Part shown: piece after piece, positions 8,846-17,826 of the stretch
How positions within the stretch are numbered: position 1 is the first letter of the stretch
Layout: each line of letters starts with the position of its first letter
From: Candidatus Omnitrophota bacterium
GTDB taxonomy: Bacteria > Omnitrophota > Koll11 > Duberdicusellales > 4484-171
Direction of reading: 5' to 3'
Length of the DNA: 64,000 bases
Assembly: GCA_030692055.1 (NCBI GenBank)
Contig: JAUYCY010000114.1
Location: forward strand, 34,904-98,903
The notes under the pieces: model-generated
Database searches by the model: none
What the model was told of the DNA's origin: nothing
Seen by the model: the letters and a program-made list of their open reading frames with translations, nothing else
Translations under genes and position numbers: made by a program

Positions 8846-9820
8846 ATGTTCTCACTGAAACTAAGAATGTCAATTTTGGTAATTCTTCTTTTTGCCATAT
8901 TATACGCTATCGCTTCTGTGGTGATGTATTATATGGGGATACACGGATTTTTGCCGCAAATAATCGTCGCGGTTTTCTTTATGCTTATTCAATACTTTAT
9001 AGGCCCCAAGATCGTAGAGATTTCTATGAGGGTAAAGTATATTAAAAAAGAGGAAACGCCGTGGTTGTTTGATATGGTCGCAGACCTGTCACGTAAAGCT
9101 AACATTCCAATGCCTAGAATTGGGATATCCTACATCAATATTCCCAATGCCTTTGCTTTTGGCAGAGGGGTAAGAGACGGCAGGGTTTGTGTGACTAAAG
9201 GAATTATGGATTTGCTAAGCCCGGATGAGCTAAGAGCAGTGCTGGGCCATGAAATTTCGCATTTAAAAAACCGTGATGTTTTGTTTATCACCTTGCTTTC
9301 GGTGGTACCGATGCTTCTTTACATGCTTTTTTTTCATCTTACAGGTTATGGTTCTTATTCGCGCAGACGGGAAAACTCTGGAGGCTCTGCGGCGCTTATA
9401 GGCATAGCTGCCCTCTTATTTTATTTTATAACGAATTTACTGGTGCTATATGCTTCGCGCATCAGGGAGTACTTTGCTGATAAGGGTTCGCTGCAGCTGG
9501 GAAATTCTCCGGCTACCATGGCCACCGCCCTCTATAAGCTGGTTTATGGGGCAGCGCGTACATCGAAAGAGGAATTAAAGCAGGTAGAAGGGCTCAAGGC
9601 CTTCTTTATTAACGATGTATCTAGGGCCAGGAACGAAATAGCTGAATTGGCCAGTCTGGATTTAGACAGAAGCGGCACTATTGACCCTTACGAATTGAGG
9701 AGTTTAAAAGAAAAGAGGGTGAAACTGAATTTTGCCGATAAGGCTATGGAAATATTAAGCACTCATCCCAACATGCTTAAAAGAATAAAACAACTTTCGC
9801 AATATAGCATGAATAGCTAA
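8846..9820 (+). CDS. htpX: HtpX-like M48 membrane zinc metalloprotease with an EF-hand loop
   Basis: Inner-membrane protease predicted to degrade misfolded membrane proteins. Two N-terminal helices (about 8-30 and 34-53), zinc motif HEISH at 135-139, third ligand Glu208 in REYFADKGS, and two more helices (about 145-168 and 183-203). Unlike E. coli HtpX, residues 272-283 read DLDRSGTIDPYE, a canonical 12-residue calcium-binding EF-hand loop with Asp at 1 and 3, Gly at 6, Ile at 8 and Glu at 12. It lies in the cytosolic C-terminal region, suggesting calcium-linked structure or control. Length 324 aa. The paralogue group is not certain, so the symbol is provisional. Confidence 0.88.
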   Translation: MFSLKLRMSILVILLFAILYAIASVVMYYMGIHGFLPQIIVAVFFMLIQYFIGPKIVEISMRVKYIKKEETPWLFDMVADLSRKANIPMPRIGISYINIPNAFAFGRGVRDGRVCVTKGIMDLLSPDELRAVLGHEISHLKNRDVLFITLLSVVPMLLYMLFFHLTGYGSYSRRRENSGGSAALIGIAALLFYFITNLLVLYASRIREYFADKGSLQLGNSPATMATALYKLVYGAARTSKEELKQVEGLKAFFINDVSRARNEIAELASLDLDRSGTIDPYELRSLKEKRVKLNFADKAMEILSTHPNMLKRIKQLSQYSMNS

Positions 9821-9915
9821 ACTCTTGACTCCTTATACCACAATAAGTTACAAGACAAAATATCTTCCTTAGTATATTATTTAAAAAGAAATTATTAAAG
9901 AAATTATTAACAGAG

Positions 9916-9944
9916 TTGACAGATATTGGATAAAAGGGTATTAT
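9916..9944 (+). promoter_or_regulatory. Sigma-70 promoter of rpsO; transcript predicted leaderless
   Basis: TTGACA at 9916-9921, 17-bp spacer, TATTAT at 9939-9944. The rpsO ATG is at 9951, about where transcription should begin, and no Shine-Dalgarno fits between. The mRNA would carry essentially no 5' leader. Confidence 0.75.
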
Positions 9945-9950
9945 ATTAAT

Positions 9951-10214
9951 ATGTTAGCTAAAGATAAGAAAAAGAATTTGATTGAGAAGTTCAAAGAACA
10001 TCCCCAAGATACAGGCTCATCTAGTGTGCAGATTGCCTTACTTACAGAGAGGATAAGTTACTTAACCGAACATCTCAAGAAACACAAGAAAGACTTCCAT
10101 TCGCGCCGCGGCCTTCTTATGCTTGTAGGCAGACGCAGACGCCTCCTTAATTATCTTAAGAAAAAAGATCCTCAAGGATATAATGGGGTCGCAAAGGATC
10201 TTAACCTGAAATAA
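9951..10214 (+). CDS. rpsO: 30S ribosomal protein S15
   Basis: Primary 16S rRNA-binding protein of the small-subunit platform. The 87-aa sequence has the S15 hallmarks DTGSSSVQIALLTERI, YLTEHLKKHKKDFHSRRGL and VGRRRRLLNYLKKKD. It is followed 1 nt after its stop by pnp, the conserved rpsO-pnp order. The start is fixed by the strong promoter just upstream; the lack of a leader means the RNA-level autoregulation known in E. coli rpsO could not work the same way. Confidence 0.98.
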   Translation: MLAKDKKKNLIEKFKEHPQDTGSSSVQIALLTERISYLTEHLKKHKKDFHSRRGLLMLVGRRRRLLNYLKKKDPQGYNGVAKDLNLK

Positions 10215-10215
10215 T

Positions 10216-12297
10216 ATGGGTTTTTCTCTTTCGCTTTCCAATTTAGGCAAGAATTCTCTCACTTTTTCCACAGGAGATTGGGCTAAGCAGGCAAATGGCA
10301 GCGTGACCATCTCATATGGAGATACTGTTGTTCTTGCAACAGCCTGTATGTCTAAAGAACCGCCAAGGTCTCAAGGGTTCCTGCCTTTAACCGTAGAATA
10401 TCAGGAAAAAACCTATGCGATGGGTAAAATTCCCGGCGGTTTCATAAAAAGAGAAGGTAGGCCTAAGGATGATGAGATACTTACCGCCCGTATGATTGAT
10501 AGGCCGCTACGGCCGCTTTTCCCAAAAGGCTTAACCAAAGAAATTCAAATAGTTACGATAGTTTTGTCCAGTGACGGGAAAAACGATCCCGATGTTTTAG
10601 CTATCAATGCAGCTAGTTGCGCTCTGCTTATTTCAGATATCCCTTTTTATAATCCGGTGGGAGCGGTGAGGGTTTGTAAGGTAGAAAATGATTTAATTGT
10701 TAGCCCTACCTATGAAGAAAGAGAGAAAGCTTGTATGGAATTAGTAGTGGTGGGAACACAGGATTGCATAGTGATGCTTGAAGGTGAAGCAAAGGAAGTA
10801 CCTGAAGCCCAAATTTTAGAAGGTATAAGGTTTGCTCACCCTTTTATAAAAGAGATAATTGCGGCTCAGAAGAGCATCAAAGAAAAGGTCGGCAAGAAAA
10901 AGAAGGAAGCCTCGCTGTATGAGCCAAATCAAGATTTATATAATTCCATCAAAGATAAAGTTGTAGGGCAACTTGAGGAAACCTATGGTTTGACAGGAAA
11001 AGAAGAGAGAGAACAAGCGTTTGATAAAATTCTTGTTTCTCTTTGCGAAGAGTTAGCCAAAGAAAATCCCGAAACAGATACAGAAGAAATAAAGCAGGTA
11101 TTTTTTACCATAGAGGAAGAATTCGTGCGTAGAAAAATTATAGAAGAAGAAAGAAGGCCGGACGGACGTTCCTTAAAAGAGATTCGTCCCATTGAGTGTA
11201 AAGTGGGGGTGTTACCGCGTACGCATGGCTCAGCTATCTTTACCCGCGGCCAAACTCAAGCCTTATCCACCACTACCTTAGGAACTAGTTCGGATGAACA
11301 GTCTATTGAGGCGCTAGAAGGAAGAAAATCCAAGCGTTTTATGTTGCATTATACTTTTCCTCCTTTTAGTACCGGAGAGATAAAACCTATGCGTGGGCCG
11401 TCGCGCCGAGAAATAGGCCATGGTGCCTTGGCAGAAAAATCACTGATAAATATATTTCCTTCTAAGGAAGATTTTCCTTACACCATAAGAGTGGTTTCCG
11501 AAATTTTAGAATCAAATGGCTCCTCAAGCATGGCAACAGTTTGTGCTTCGTCATTAGCTTTAATGGATGCGGGTGTTCCTATAAAAGGGCCTGTAGCGGG
11601 CATTGCTTTAGGGTTAGTTAGCGAAGAACAAAACTACAAAATTCTTACCGATATAGCCGGGGTAGAAGATTATTACGGCGATATGGATTTTAAGGTTGCC
11701 GGGACAAAAGAAGGAATAACCGCCATTCAGCTAGATATAAAAATTGGTGGGCTTGAATATCATATCATAGAAGAAACTTTAGCGCAGTCTAGGCAAGCAA
11801 GGCTAATAATTTTAGAAAAAATGAAGCAAGCTTTAGAAGAGCCGCGGGAAGCAGTTTCTAAATACGCGCCTAAAATAAAATCCTTTAAGATAGATCCTGA
11901 TAGGATTGGTGATATTATTGGCCCGGGAGGAAAATTTATCAGGAGAATGACGCGTGAAAATAATGTTATCATAGATATTGACGATGAAACGAGTATGGTT
12001 TTTGTAGTAGCTGAAGCTCAAGAAGATTTAGATAGAGTAGTAAATCAAATTATTAATATGACAAAAGATATAGAACCCGGCGAAGTATACGAGGTTAAGG
12101 TTGCCCGTATCACAAATTTTGGCGCTTTCTGTGAAATCGCTCCCGGCAAACAAGGATTAGTGCATGTTTCGGAACTCTCAGATAGTTTCGTAAAAGACGT
12201 ACGAGATTTTTTAAAAGAGGGAGACATAGTAAAAGTAAAAGTTGTTGGCATCGACAACATGGGAAGGATTAATCTTAGCATAAAACAGGCGCAATGA
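10216..12297 (+). CDS. pnp: Polyribonucleotide nucleotidyltransferase (PNPase)
   Basis: Phosphorolytic 3'-5' exoribonuclease, a trimer that degrades mRNA and can add tails. Two RNase PH domains (about 8-140 and 310-530) joined by a helical linker, then a KH domain with DRIGDIIGPGGKFIRRM and a C-terminal S1 domain (EVYEVKVARITNFGAFCEI, GLVHVSELSD). Catalytic-site motifs GRRSRREIGHG-like (GPSRREIGHGALAEK) and the MDFKVAGT segment are intact. At 693 aa it is full length. Its TGA overlaps the ftsK ATG. Confidence 0.98.
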   Translation: MGFSLSLSNLGKNSLTFSTGDWAKQANGSVTISYGDTVVLATACMSKEPPRSQGFLPLTVEYQEKTYAMGKIPGGFIKREGRPKDDEILTARMIDRPLRPLFPKGLTKEIQIVTIVLSSDGKNDPDVLAINAASCALLISDIPFYNPVGAVRVCKVENDLIVSPTYEEREKACMELVVVGTQDCIVMLEGEAKEVPEAQILEGIRFAHPFIKEIIAAQKSIKEKVGKKKKEASLYEPNQDLYNSIKDKVVGQLEETYGLTGKEEREQAFDKILVSLCEELAKENPETDTEEIKQVFFTIEEEFVRRKIIEEERRPDGRSLKEIRPIECKVGVLPRTHGSAIFTRGQTQALSTTTLGTSSDEQSIEALEGRKSKRFMLHYTFPPFSTGEIKPMRGPSRREIGHGALAEKSLINIFPSKEDFPYTIRVVSEILESNGSSSMATVCASSLALMDAGVPIKGPVAGIALGLVSEEQNYKILTDIAGVEDYYGDMDFKVAGTKEGITAIQLDIKIGGLEYHIIEETLAQSRQARLIILEKMKQALEEPREAVSKYAPKIKSFKIDPDRIGDIIGPGGKFIRRMTRENNVIIDIDDETSMVFVVAEAQEDLDRVVNQIINMTKDIEPGEVYEVKVARITNFGAFCEIAPGKQGLVHVSELSDSFVKDVRDFLKEGDIVKVKVVGIDNMGRINLSIKQAQ

Positions 12298-14549
12298 AGC
12301 CCACCCCTACTTTTTCTAAAAGTAGAGATATTGTATACTCCTCAATTTTTATCGGTTTATCAATTATAATTTTTTTAAGCATATTTTCCTACACTTCAAA
12401 TGATATTGCGCGCATGGCTTATCCTTCCTCAAAAATAACACACAACATCATTGGTGTCGTAGGCGCTTACTTAGCTCATATTTTGAGGCTCATATTTGGT
12501 CGAGCAGCTTATTCTTTACCCTTTTGCCTTTTTTGCTTAGGCTTGGATAAGGTCGGAGTTTTACGTTTCCGCGGTTTAAGCAAAAGCAAAAGCATTAATT
12601 TCTTTTCTTTTCTTATTTTTATTACTGTCCTATCTGCTTTTATGGGGATATTTTTTGAAAGGGAAAACGCAGATTTTACTTCTTCCGATGGAGCTATAGG
12701 TTTTTATTTGGCACAGTTTTTTGAGAAATACTTAGGCAGGCTTGGTTCGTTTATTACTCTTTCGCTGGTACTTGCGATAAACGCTCTTTTACTTTTCGCT
12801 TTTTTCTTTGCAGATCTATTTAAGGGAATTAAATTTAGCGTAGTTAAACTATTTTGTCTTTTAAGAGATTTAAGGCAGAAGCGAAAAGAAAAAGACGAGC
12901 AAGCAGAGAAACCTTTTAAGAAAAAGATAGTTATGCCTGAAAGTGAAGCTGAAATAGTAAGGCCTATCAGAGAACTAAAGCCAGAAGTAAAACCGGAAAT
13001 TAAACTTTACACGCCTAGAATAAACACACCCCAGCCAAAGGTTGTGCCAGCAGCTAACTTAGGTAAAGAAAAGGTAATAGATAAGGAAGAGGTAAAGAAA
13101 AAGATAGAAGAGTTGGATGCCCAAACCGGCAAAAAATTTGACCCACAAACCTATAAACTTCCTACGCTTGAGCTTTTGAAAGTTCCGCCATCGCTCGATT
13201 ATAGAGAAGTAAAAGAAGACATCGAAGCCAGTATCAAGAATTTAGAAGAAACTCTTTTAGATTTTGGCGTTGAGGCAAAAGTAGTGAGCGTGCAGAAAGG
13301 GCCAGTGGTTACAATGTATGAGCTTGAGCCAGCGCCAGGGGTTAAAATACAAAAAATTTCAGCATTAGCTGACGATATCGCTTTAGCCATGAAATCTTCG
13401 TCAGTGCGCATTGTAGCACCCATACCGGGCAAAGGCACGGTTGGGATAGAGGTGCCTAACGAGAAAAAACACCTTGTTTTTACCAGAGAAGTTTTGGAGG
13501 AAAAAGTTTTTACAGATTCTTCTTCTAAGTTAACTTTAGCTATTGGTAAAGATGTTTCAGGTAACCCTGTGGTGGCTGATTTAAAAGAAATGCCTCACCT
13601 TTTGATTGCCGGCACTACCGGTTCAGGAAAAACTGTATGCGTGAATACAATTATCAGCTCAATTCTTTTTAAGGCAAAACCCGATGAGGTTAAATTTATA
13701 CTCATTGATCCTAAAATGGTAGAGCTTGCTACTTTTGCCGGAATTCCTCATCTTTTACACCCAATTATTTTTGAGGCGAAGAAAGCATTTATAGCTTTGA
13801 ATTGGGCAGTAGAAGAGATGGAGAAAAGATATCAATTGTTAGCGCAAGAGGGTGTGCGCAATATTGATCTATATAATAAGAATGGCAAAAAAATGCCGTA
13901 TATTATAATCATTATTGATGAATTAGCCGATCTTATGGTAGTAGCAAAAGAAAATATCGAAACAGCTATTCAGCGCCTTGCGCAGTTATCTCGGGCGGTA
14001 GGAATTCATTTAATACTTGCAACGCAAAGGCCTTCGGTTGATGTTATCACCGGTGTTATCAAGGCAAATTTTCCCGCAAGGATTTCTTTTAAGGTTTCTT
14101 CAAGAGTAGATTCTCGCACGGTTTTGGATGTGATGGGAGCAGATAAACTTTTAGGCAAAGGGGATTTATTATTTTTAAAGCCAGGCGCGCCAAAGCTTAT
14201 ACGTGCTCAAGGCTCTTACATAGACGATGAAGACATAGAAAATCTTACGCATTTTATACGCGAACAGGGCGGCCCGGTATATGAAGAGGGAATCGTTGAA
14301 GGCGAGAAAAGGGCAGCTTTGTATATAGCAAACGATGAGCTGCTTGACGAAGCAGTGAAAACAATTTTGCAGGCCCGTCAAGCCTCTGCTTCTATTTTGC
14401 AGAGACGCTTGCGTGTTGGTTACACCCGCGCAGCCAGGCTTCTAGATTTAATGGAGCAGCAAGGAATAGTTGGGGCTTTCTGTGGCAGTAAAGCCAGAGA
14501 AATTTTAGTTGACCCTGAAGAATTTTTAAAAGAAAAAGAAAAAGTATGA
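12294..14549 (+). CDS. ftsK: DNA translocase FtsK/SpoIIIE
   Basis: Membrane-anchored hexameric dsDNA pump that clears chromosome termini at the division septum. N-terminal membrane region with about four helices (residues 20-185), a lysine/glutamate-rich linker (about 190-290), then the motor: FtsK alpha/beta domain, Walker A GTTGSGKTVC near residue 440, Walker B IIIIIDELADLM, and the ATQRPSVDVITGVIKANFP segment. The C-terminal winged-helix gamma domain (RRLRVGYTRAARLLDLME) reads KOPS-like sites. Length 751 aa. It is translationally coupled to pnp upstream and the RodZ-like gene downstream through ATGA overlaps. Confidence 0.97.
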   Translation: MKPTPTFSKSRDIVYSSIFIGLSIIIFLSIFSYTSNDIARMAYPSSKITHNIIGVVGAYLAHILRLIFGRAAYSLPFCLFCLGLDKVGVLRFRGLSKSKSINFFSFLIFITVLSAFMGIFFERENADFTSSDGAIGFYLAQFFEKYLGRLGSFITLSLVLAINALLLFAFFFADLFKGIKFSVVKLFCLLRDLRQKRKEKDEQAEKPFKKKIVMPESEAEIVRPIRELKPEVKPEIKLYTPRINTPQPKVVPAANLGKEKVIDKEEVKKKIEELDAQTGKKFDPQTYKLPTLELLKVPPSLDYREVKEDIEASIKNLEETLLDFGVEAKVVSVQKGPVVTMYELEPAPGVKIQKISALADDIALAMKSSSVRIVAPIPGKGTVGIEVPNEKKHLVFTREVLEEKVFTDSSSKLTLAIGKDVSGNPVVADLKEMPHLLIAGTTGSGKTVCVNTIISSILFKAKPDEVKFILIDPKMVELATFAGIPHLLHPIIFEAKKAFIALNWAVEEMEKRYQLLAQEGVRNIDLYNKNGKKMPYIIIIIDELADLMVVAKENIETAIQRLAQLSRAVGIHLILATQRPSVDVITGVIKANFPARISFKVSSRVDSRTVLDVMGADKLLGKGDLLFLKPGAPKLIRAQGSYIDDEDIENLTHFIREQGGPVYEEGIVEGEKRAALYIANDELLDEAVKTILQARQASASILQRRLRVGYTRAARLLDLMEQQGIVGAFCGSKAREILVDPEEFLKEKEKV

Positions 14550-15283
14550 CGCTAGATGATTTGTGCCTGAAGTTAGCTCAGAAAAGAAAAGAATTAGATT
14601 TAACCATTGAAGAGGTGGTTGAAAAGACCAAGCTATACCCTTCGGTAATAAGAGATATTGAGGCAGGGAATTTAGGTAATATAAATCCGGCCTATCGAAA
14701 AGGATTCTTGCGTATCTATGCTTCTTTTCTAGGTATAGATGTTTTAGATACGCTCGAAAAAGATTCTATAGTTGCCCCTTATAAAGAAAAGACCGTATCG
14801 GTTGTAAAAAAGGAAATTAAACCAAAGAAACCGCCGGCGCTAAAACCTCTTTCTCCAAAAGTAAAAAAAATAATCATTTTTTCTCTTGTCGGGATACTTA
14901 TTCTGTGGGGTTTGGCAGGCTTTATTCGTTTTATTGGTAAAAGAATTGAACACCTGCCTAAAAAAGCAGCTAAAAAAGTTGAAAAAAATACCCCGGTAGT
15001 TTTTGTGCCACCGGCGAAATCTAAAGAAATAAGCGTTTCTTTAACCGCTAAGAGAAACTGCTACTTAAGAGTAAAAGTTGACGGAAAATTGCTCTTCGTA
15101 GGGCCTTTACGCAAAGGAGAGATAGAAAGCTGGAAGGGCAATAGAGAAATAGAGCTAAAAATAAGTGATGGTTCTGCTGTCTATTTAGAAGTAAATTCCA
15201 AACCAATTCCTGCCTTAACTACGTCGCGCAAAGCTATAAAGAGCCTCAAGATAACAGCCTCAGGAATTTCCATTGTCAAATAA
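14546..15283 (+). CDS. RodZ-like HTH and DUF4115 membrane protein
   Basis: Predicted cell-shape or envelope protein. Residues 3-70 form a Cro-type helix-turn-helix (KRKELDLTIEEVVEKTKL, RKGFLRIYASFLGID); a single membrane helix lies near 108-130 (IIIFSLVGILILWGLAGF); the outside C-terminus (about 155-245) is a DUF4115-type beta domain (CYLRVKVDGKLLFVGPLRKG). This is the RodZ layout at 245 aa. The ATG overlaps the ftsK stop. Binding to MreB is inferred from the family only. Confidence 0.85.
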   Translation: MTLDDLCLKLAQKRKELDLTIEEVVEKTKLYPSVIRDIEAGNLGNINPAYRKGFLRIYASFLGIDVLDTLEKDSIVAPYKEKTVSVVKKEIKPKKPPALKPLSPKVKKIIIFSLVGILILWGLAGFIRFIGKRIEHLPKKAAKKVEKNTPVVFVPPAKSKEISVSLTAKRNCYLRVKVDGKLLFVGPLRKGEIESWKGNREIELKISDGSAVYLEVNSKPIPALTTSRKAIKSLKITASGISIVK

Positions 15284-15293
15284 GGACGCCAAT

Positions 15294-15382
15294 TTCCGCC
15301 AATAAAGAAGACGCTAATCACCGCTAATATTAGCGAAAATTAGCGTATCTCCAAATTAGCGGTGATTAGCGTTTAAAGAAAT
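15294..15382. repeat. Palindromic array, CGCTAAT dialect
   Basis: Left-arm words CGCTAATCACCGCTAAT and right-arm words ATTAGCGGTGATTAGCG are complementary around a central TATTAGCGAAAATTAGCG, giving a long hairpin that fills the gap between the RodZ-like gene and rimO. Same architecture as the other arrays, different word. Confidence 0.75.
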
Positions 15383-16657
15383 ATGCCTAAGAAAAAATTT
15401 TCTATAGTATCGCTGGGGTGTTTTCGCAATACCTACGATTCAGGAATAGTTGCAGAAAAGTTTCTACGTAAAGGATATTCTTTTATGGCAGAATCTCGCT
15501 CTTTAGCAAAAAATACAAATGAGTTTGCTGGTTGTGATGTACTCGGCATAAACACGTGCGGGTTTATTGATAAAGCTAAAAAGGAGTCTTTAGCGGCTAT
15601 TAAAGAAGCAATACAGTTAAAAAACAGAGGCAAAATAAAGAAAATATTAGTCTTCGGATGTTTAGTCGAAAGATACCGTAAGGATTTAGAGAAATTTTTT
15701 CCTGAAGTAAACCAGTGGCGGGGCGTAGAAAAGCTATCGTGTAAGTTTATTAAACGTAAAAACCTCTTACCCCGCTATATCGATTTTTTAAAAATATGCG
15801 AAGGCTGTTTCAACAAATGTAGTTACTGTGCAATACCGCTTATAAAGGGAAGTTTGGTGAGTAAGCCAAAAGCAGAGATTGTAAAAGAGGCAAAATATTT
15901 AGATAGCCGCGGCGTAAAAGAGTTAAACATTATAGGCCAGGATATAACTAGTTGGGGCAGGGATTTAAAAGGCAAAGAAGGTTTAGGCCTGTTGCTAAAA
16001 AAAATTTTGCAGGAAACTAAAAATATACATTGGATAAGGCTATTTTATACACATCCACTGCATATCAGCGGCTCTTTATTAGATTTAATTGCTAAAGAAG
16101 AAAGGATTTGTAAATATATAGACTTGCCTCTTCAGCATATAAATGATAGAATTTTAAGGCTGATGAATAGAAAAATTACAAAAAGCGAAACTATTGATTT
16201 AATCAAAAAAATAAGAAAGAAAATTCCCGGCTGCGCCATAAGGACATCGATTATTACTGGATTTCCTACAGAAACAGAAAGGGAATTTGAAGAACTACTT
16301 AATTTTTTACAGGAGATGAGATTTGAGCGTCTTGGTACATTTATATATTCTCGAGAAGAAAATACTGCTGCTTATAATTTATCAGGGCAGTTGCATTATA
16401 AAACAAAAGAAAGGCGCTTGAAAGAAATTATGAGTTTACAGCAGAGTATCAGCCGGGATATCAATAGAGGGTTTTTAGGAAAAGAAATAGAAGTTCTTGT
16501 AGAAGAAAAAGAAAATGATATATTTAGAGGAAGGTCCCAATATGACGGCTATGAGGTTGATGGGGTGGTTTACTTAAAGAGAAAAAACCTAAAAATAGGC
16601 GAGTTTTATAAGGTAAAGATAGTTGATAGTTATGAGTATGATTTGGTTGGGGTATAG
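15383..16657 (+). CDS. rimO: Ribosomal protein S12 methylthiotransferase RimO
   Basis: Radical SAM enzyme that adds a methylthio group to an Asp of ribosomal protein S12. Three domains: N-terminal UPF0004 domain with cluster cysteines in VSLGCFRN, GINTCGF and FGCLVE; radical SAM core with CX3CX2C at Cys142, Cys146 and Cys149 (inside CEGCFNKCSYC), NIIGQDITSWG and YIDLPLQHIND; C-terminal TRAM domain ending in SYEYDLVG. I prefer RimO over MiaB because of the DLPLQH, TSIITGFPTET and DLVG features. Length of 424 aa fits. It starts directly after a palindromic array, with no Shine-Dalgarno. Confidence 0.93.
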   Translation: MPKKKFSIVSLGCFRNTYDSGIVAEKFLRKGYSFMAESRSLAKNTNEFAGCDVLGINTCGFIDKAKKESLAAIKEAIQLKNRGKIKKILVFGCLVERYRKDLEKFFPEVNQWRGVEKLSCKFIKRKNLLPRYIDFLKICEGCFNKCSYCAIPLIKGSLVSKPKAEIVKEAKYLDSRGVKELNIIGQDITSWGRDLKGKEGLGLLLKKILQETKNIHWIRLFYTHPLHISGSLLDLIAKEERICKYIDLPLQHINDRILRLMNRKITKSETIDLIKKIRKKIPGCAIRTSIITGFPTETEREFEELLNFLQEMRFERLGTFIYSREENTAAYNLSGQLHYKTKERRLKEIMSLQQSISRDINRGFLGKEIEVLVEEKENDIFRGRSQYDGYEVDGVVYLKRKNLKIGEFYKVKIVDSYEYDLVGV

Positions 16658-16749
16658 CACAGATAGTCACAGATTTGAAAGCGGATTAGCACAGATAAAT
16701 TATCTGCGCTCATCTGTGATTCTTTATCTGTGTTCATCTGTGTTTTAAT
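16658..16749. repeat. Palindromic array, CACAGAT dialect
   Basis: Left-arm words CACAGATAGTCACAGATTTG and right-arm CATCTGTG, TTATCTGTGTTCATCTGTGT are complementary, so the whole rimO-pgsA gap can fold as one imperfect hairpin. No coding potential. Confidence 0.75.
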
Positions 16750-17319
16750 ATGAATATAGCCAATTACCTCACTTTTGGAAGAATAGTTTTAGCTTTTATA
16801 TGCATCGGATTTATTTTGGGAAACACATTTCCTTCGATTCTTTTTGCCTTTTTAGTTTTTATTTTCGCTTCCATAACCGACTGGCTAGACGGGATTTTCG
16901 CCAGAAAAAATAATCTTGTTTCAGATTTAGGTAAGTTGTTAGACCCTATTGCCGATAAAATCCTTATTATTGGAGTATTTTTAGCATTTTTACAATTAGA
17001 GATAGTAGTGAACGCCTGGATGATTAGCATAATAATGTTACGTGAATTTATAATTACAGGAATGAGGCTATATAGTTTAAATAAAGGAGAGATATTAGAA
17101 GCAAAGCGGTGGGGTAAACATAAAACTATATCGCAAATAGCAGCAATATTAATTATATTTATTTCTCTGTTGTTGTTTAAAAAGTTTCCCAATAACGCAT
17201 TTGTTTCATTTCTGTATAATAAGTTTGTCTATTGGGTTATGTGGTATGTTGTAGTAATTACTCTTTTTTCCGGCGTATACTATTTTTGGATAAACCGCCG
17301 TTCCATCAAAACCTTTTAA
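16750..17319 (+). CDS. pgsA: CDP-diacylglycerol-glycerol-3-phosphate 3-phosphatidyltransferase
   Basis: Inner-membrane enzyme making phosphatidylglycerol phosphate, the committed step to PG and cardiolipin. The CDP-alcohol phosphotransferase signature D-G-x2-A-R-x8-G-x3-D-x3-D is complete at about residues 47-72 (DGIFAR, then G and the two Asp of GKLLDPIADK). About five membrane helices. Length of 189 aa is typical. pgpA, the next enzyme, follows directly, so the two catalyse consecutive steps. Confidence 0.93.
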   Translation: MNIANYLTFGRIVLAFICIGFILGNTFPSILFAFLVFIFASITDWLDGIFARKNNLVSDLGKLLDPIADKILIIGVFLAFLQLEIVVNAWMISIIMLREFIITGMRLYSLNKGEILEAKRWGKHKTISQIAAILIIFISLLLFKKFPNNAFVSFLYNKFVYWVMWYVVVITLFSGVYYFWINRRSIKTF

Positions 17320-17362
17320 TACACAGATGAGCACAGATTAAGACCGCAGATGAACACAGATA
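17320..17362. repeat. Short CACAGAT-dialect repeat overlapping the pgpA start
   Basis: ACACAGATGAGCACAGATT followed by GCAGATGAACACAGAT. The ATG used by pgpA (17350) is inside one of these words, so the repeat supplies the start codon and first codons of the gene. Confidence 0.6.
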
Positions 17363-17826
17363 AAATAAAGCTATCTGACAAAACTTGCGTTGCTATAACT
17401 ACGCTTTTTGGTATAGGTTACGCGCCATTACTTGGCGGGACGCTTGCCTCAATTGTCGCAGTAGTTATTTTCATTCTTATAAAAAACCAGCTATATTTTT
17501 TTATTTTCACCACTATCTCGCTCATTTTAGCTTTTTCTTTGTCAGACCGCGCTGAAAAAATATTTGAAGAAAAAGACTGTAAAAAAATAGTCATTGATGA
17601 TTTCTCAGGGATGTTGGTTTCGCTATTATTTATTCCCTATGATATTAAATTTATCATATGCGGATTTTTACTTTTTCGTATGTTTGACGCTTTTAAAATC
17701 CCGCCTATTGATAGAATTGAATGCCTTCCAGGAGCAAAAGGAGTAGTAGGGGATGATTTAGCAGCAGGAATTTTTACCTTAATTATTCTTCACGTGGCAA
17801 GGCTCGCCTTAAAAATTGCTTCGTAA
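17350..17826 (+). CDS. pgpA: Phosphatidylglycerophosphatase A
   Basis: Membrane phosphatase that converts phosphatidylglycerol phosphate to phosphatidylglycerol, after pgsA. Family features: GIGYAPLLGGTLASI near the N-terminus, VIDDFSGMLVSLLFIP with the acidic active-site residues, RMFDAFKIPPIDRIE and GVVGDDLAAGI. Length of 158 aa is normal. The only ATG in position is formed by the upstream CACAGAT repeat, so residues MNTDK probably replaced an older start. The 3' end overlaps the convergent thpR gene by 37 nt. Confidence 0.92.
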   Translation: MNTDKIKLSDKTCVAITTLFGIGYAPLLGGTLASIVAVVIFILIKNQLYFFIFTTISLILAFSLSDRAEKIFEEKDCKKIVIDDFSGMLVSLLFIPYDIKFIICGFLLFRMFDAFKIPPIDRIECLPGAKGVVGDDLAAGIFTLIILHVARLALKIAS

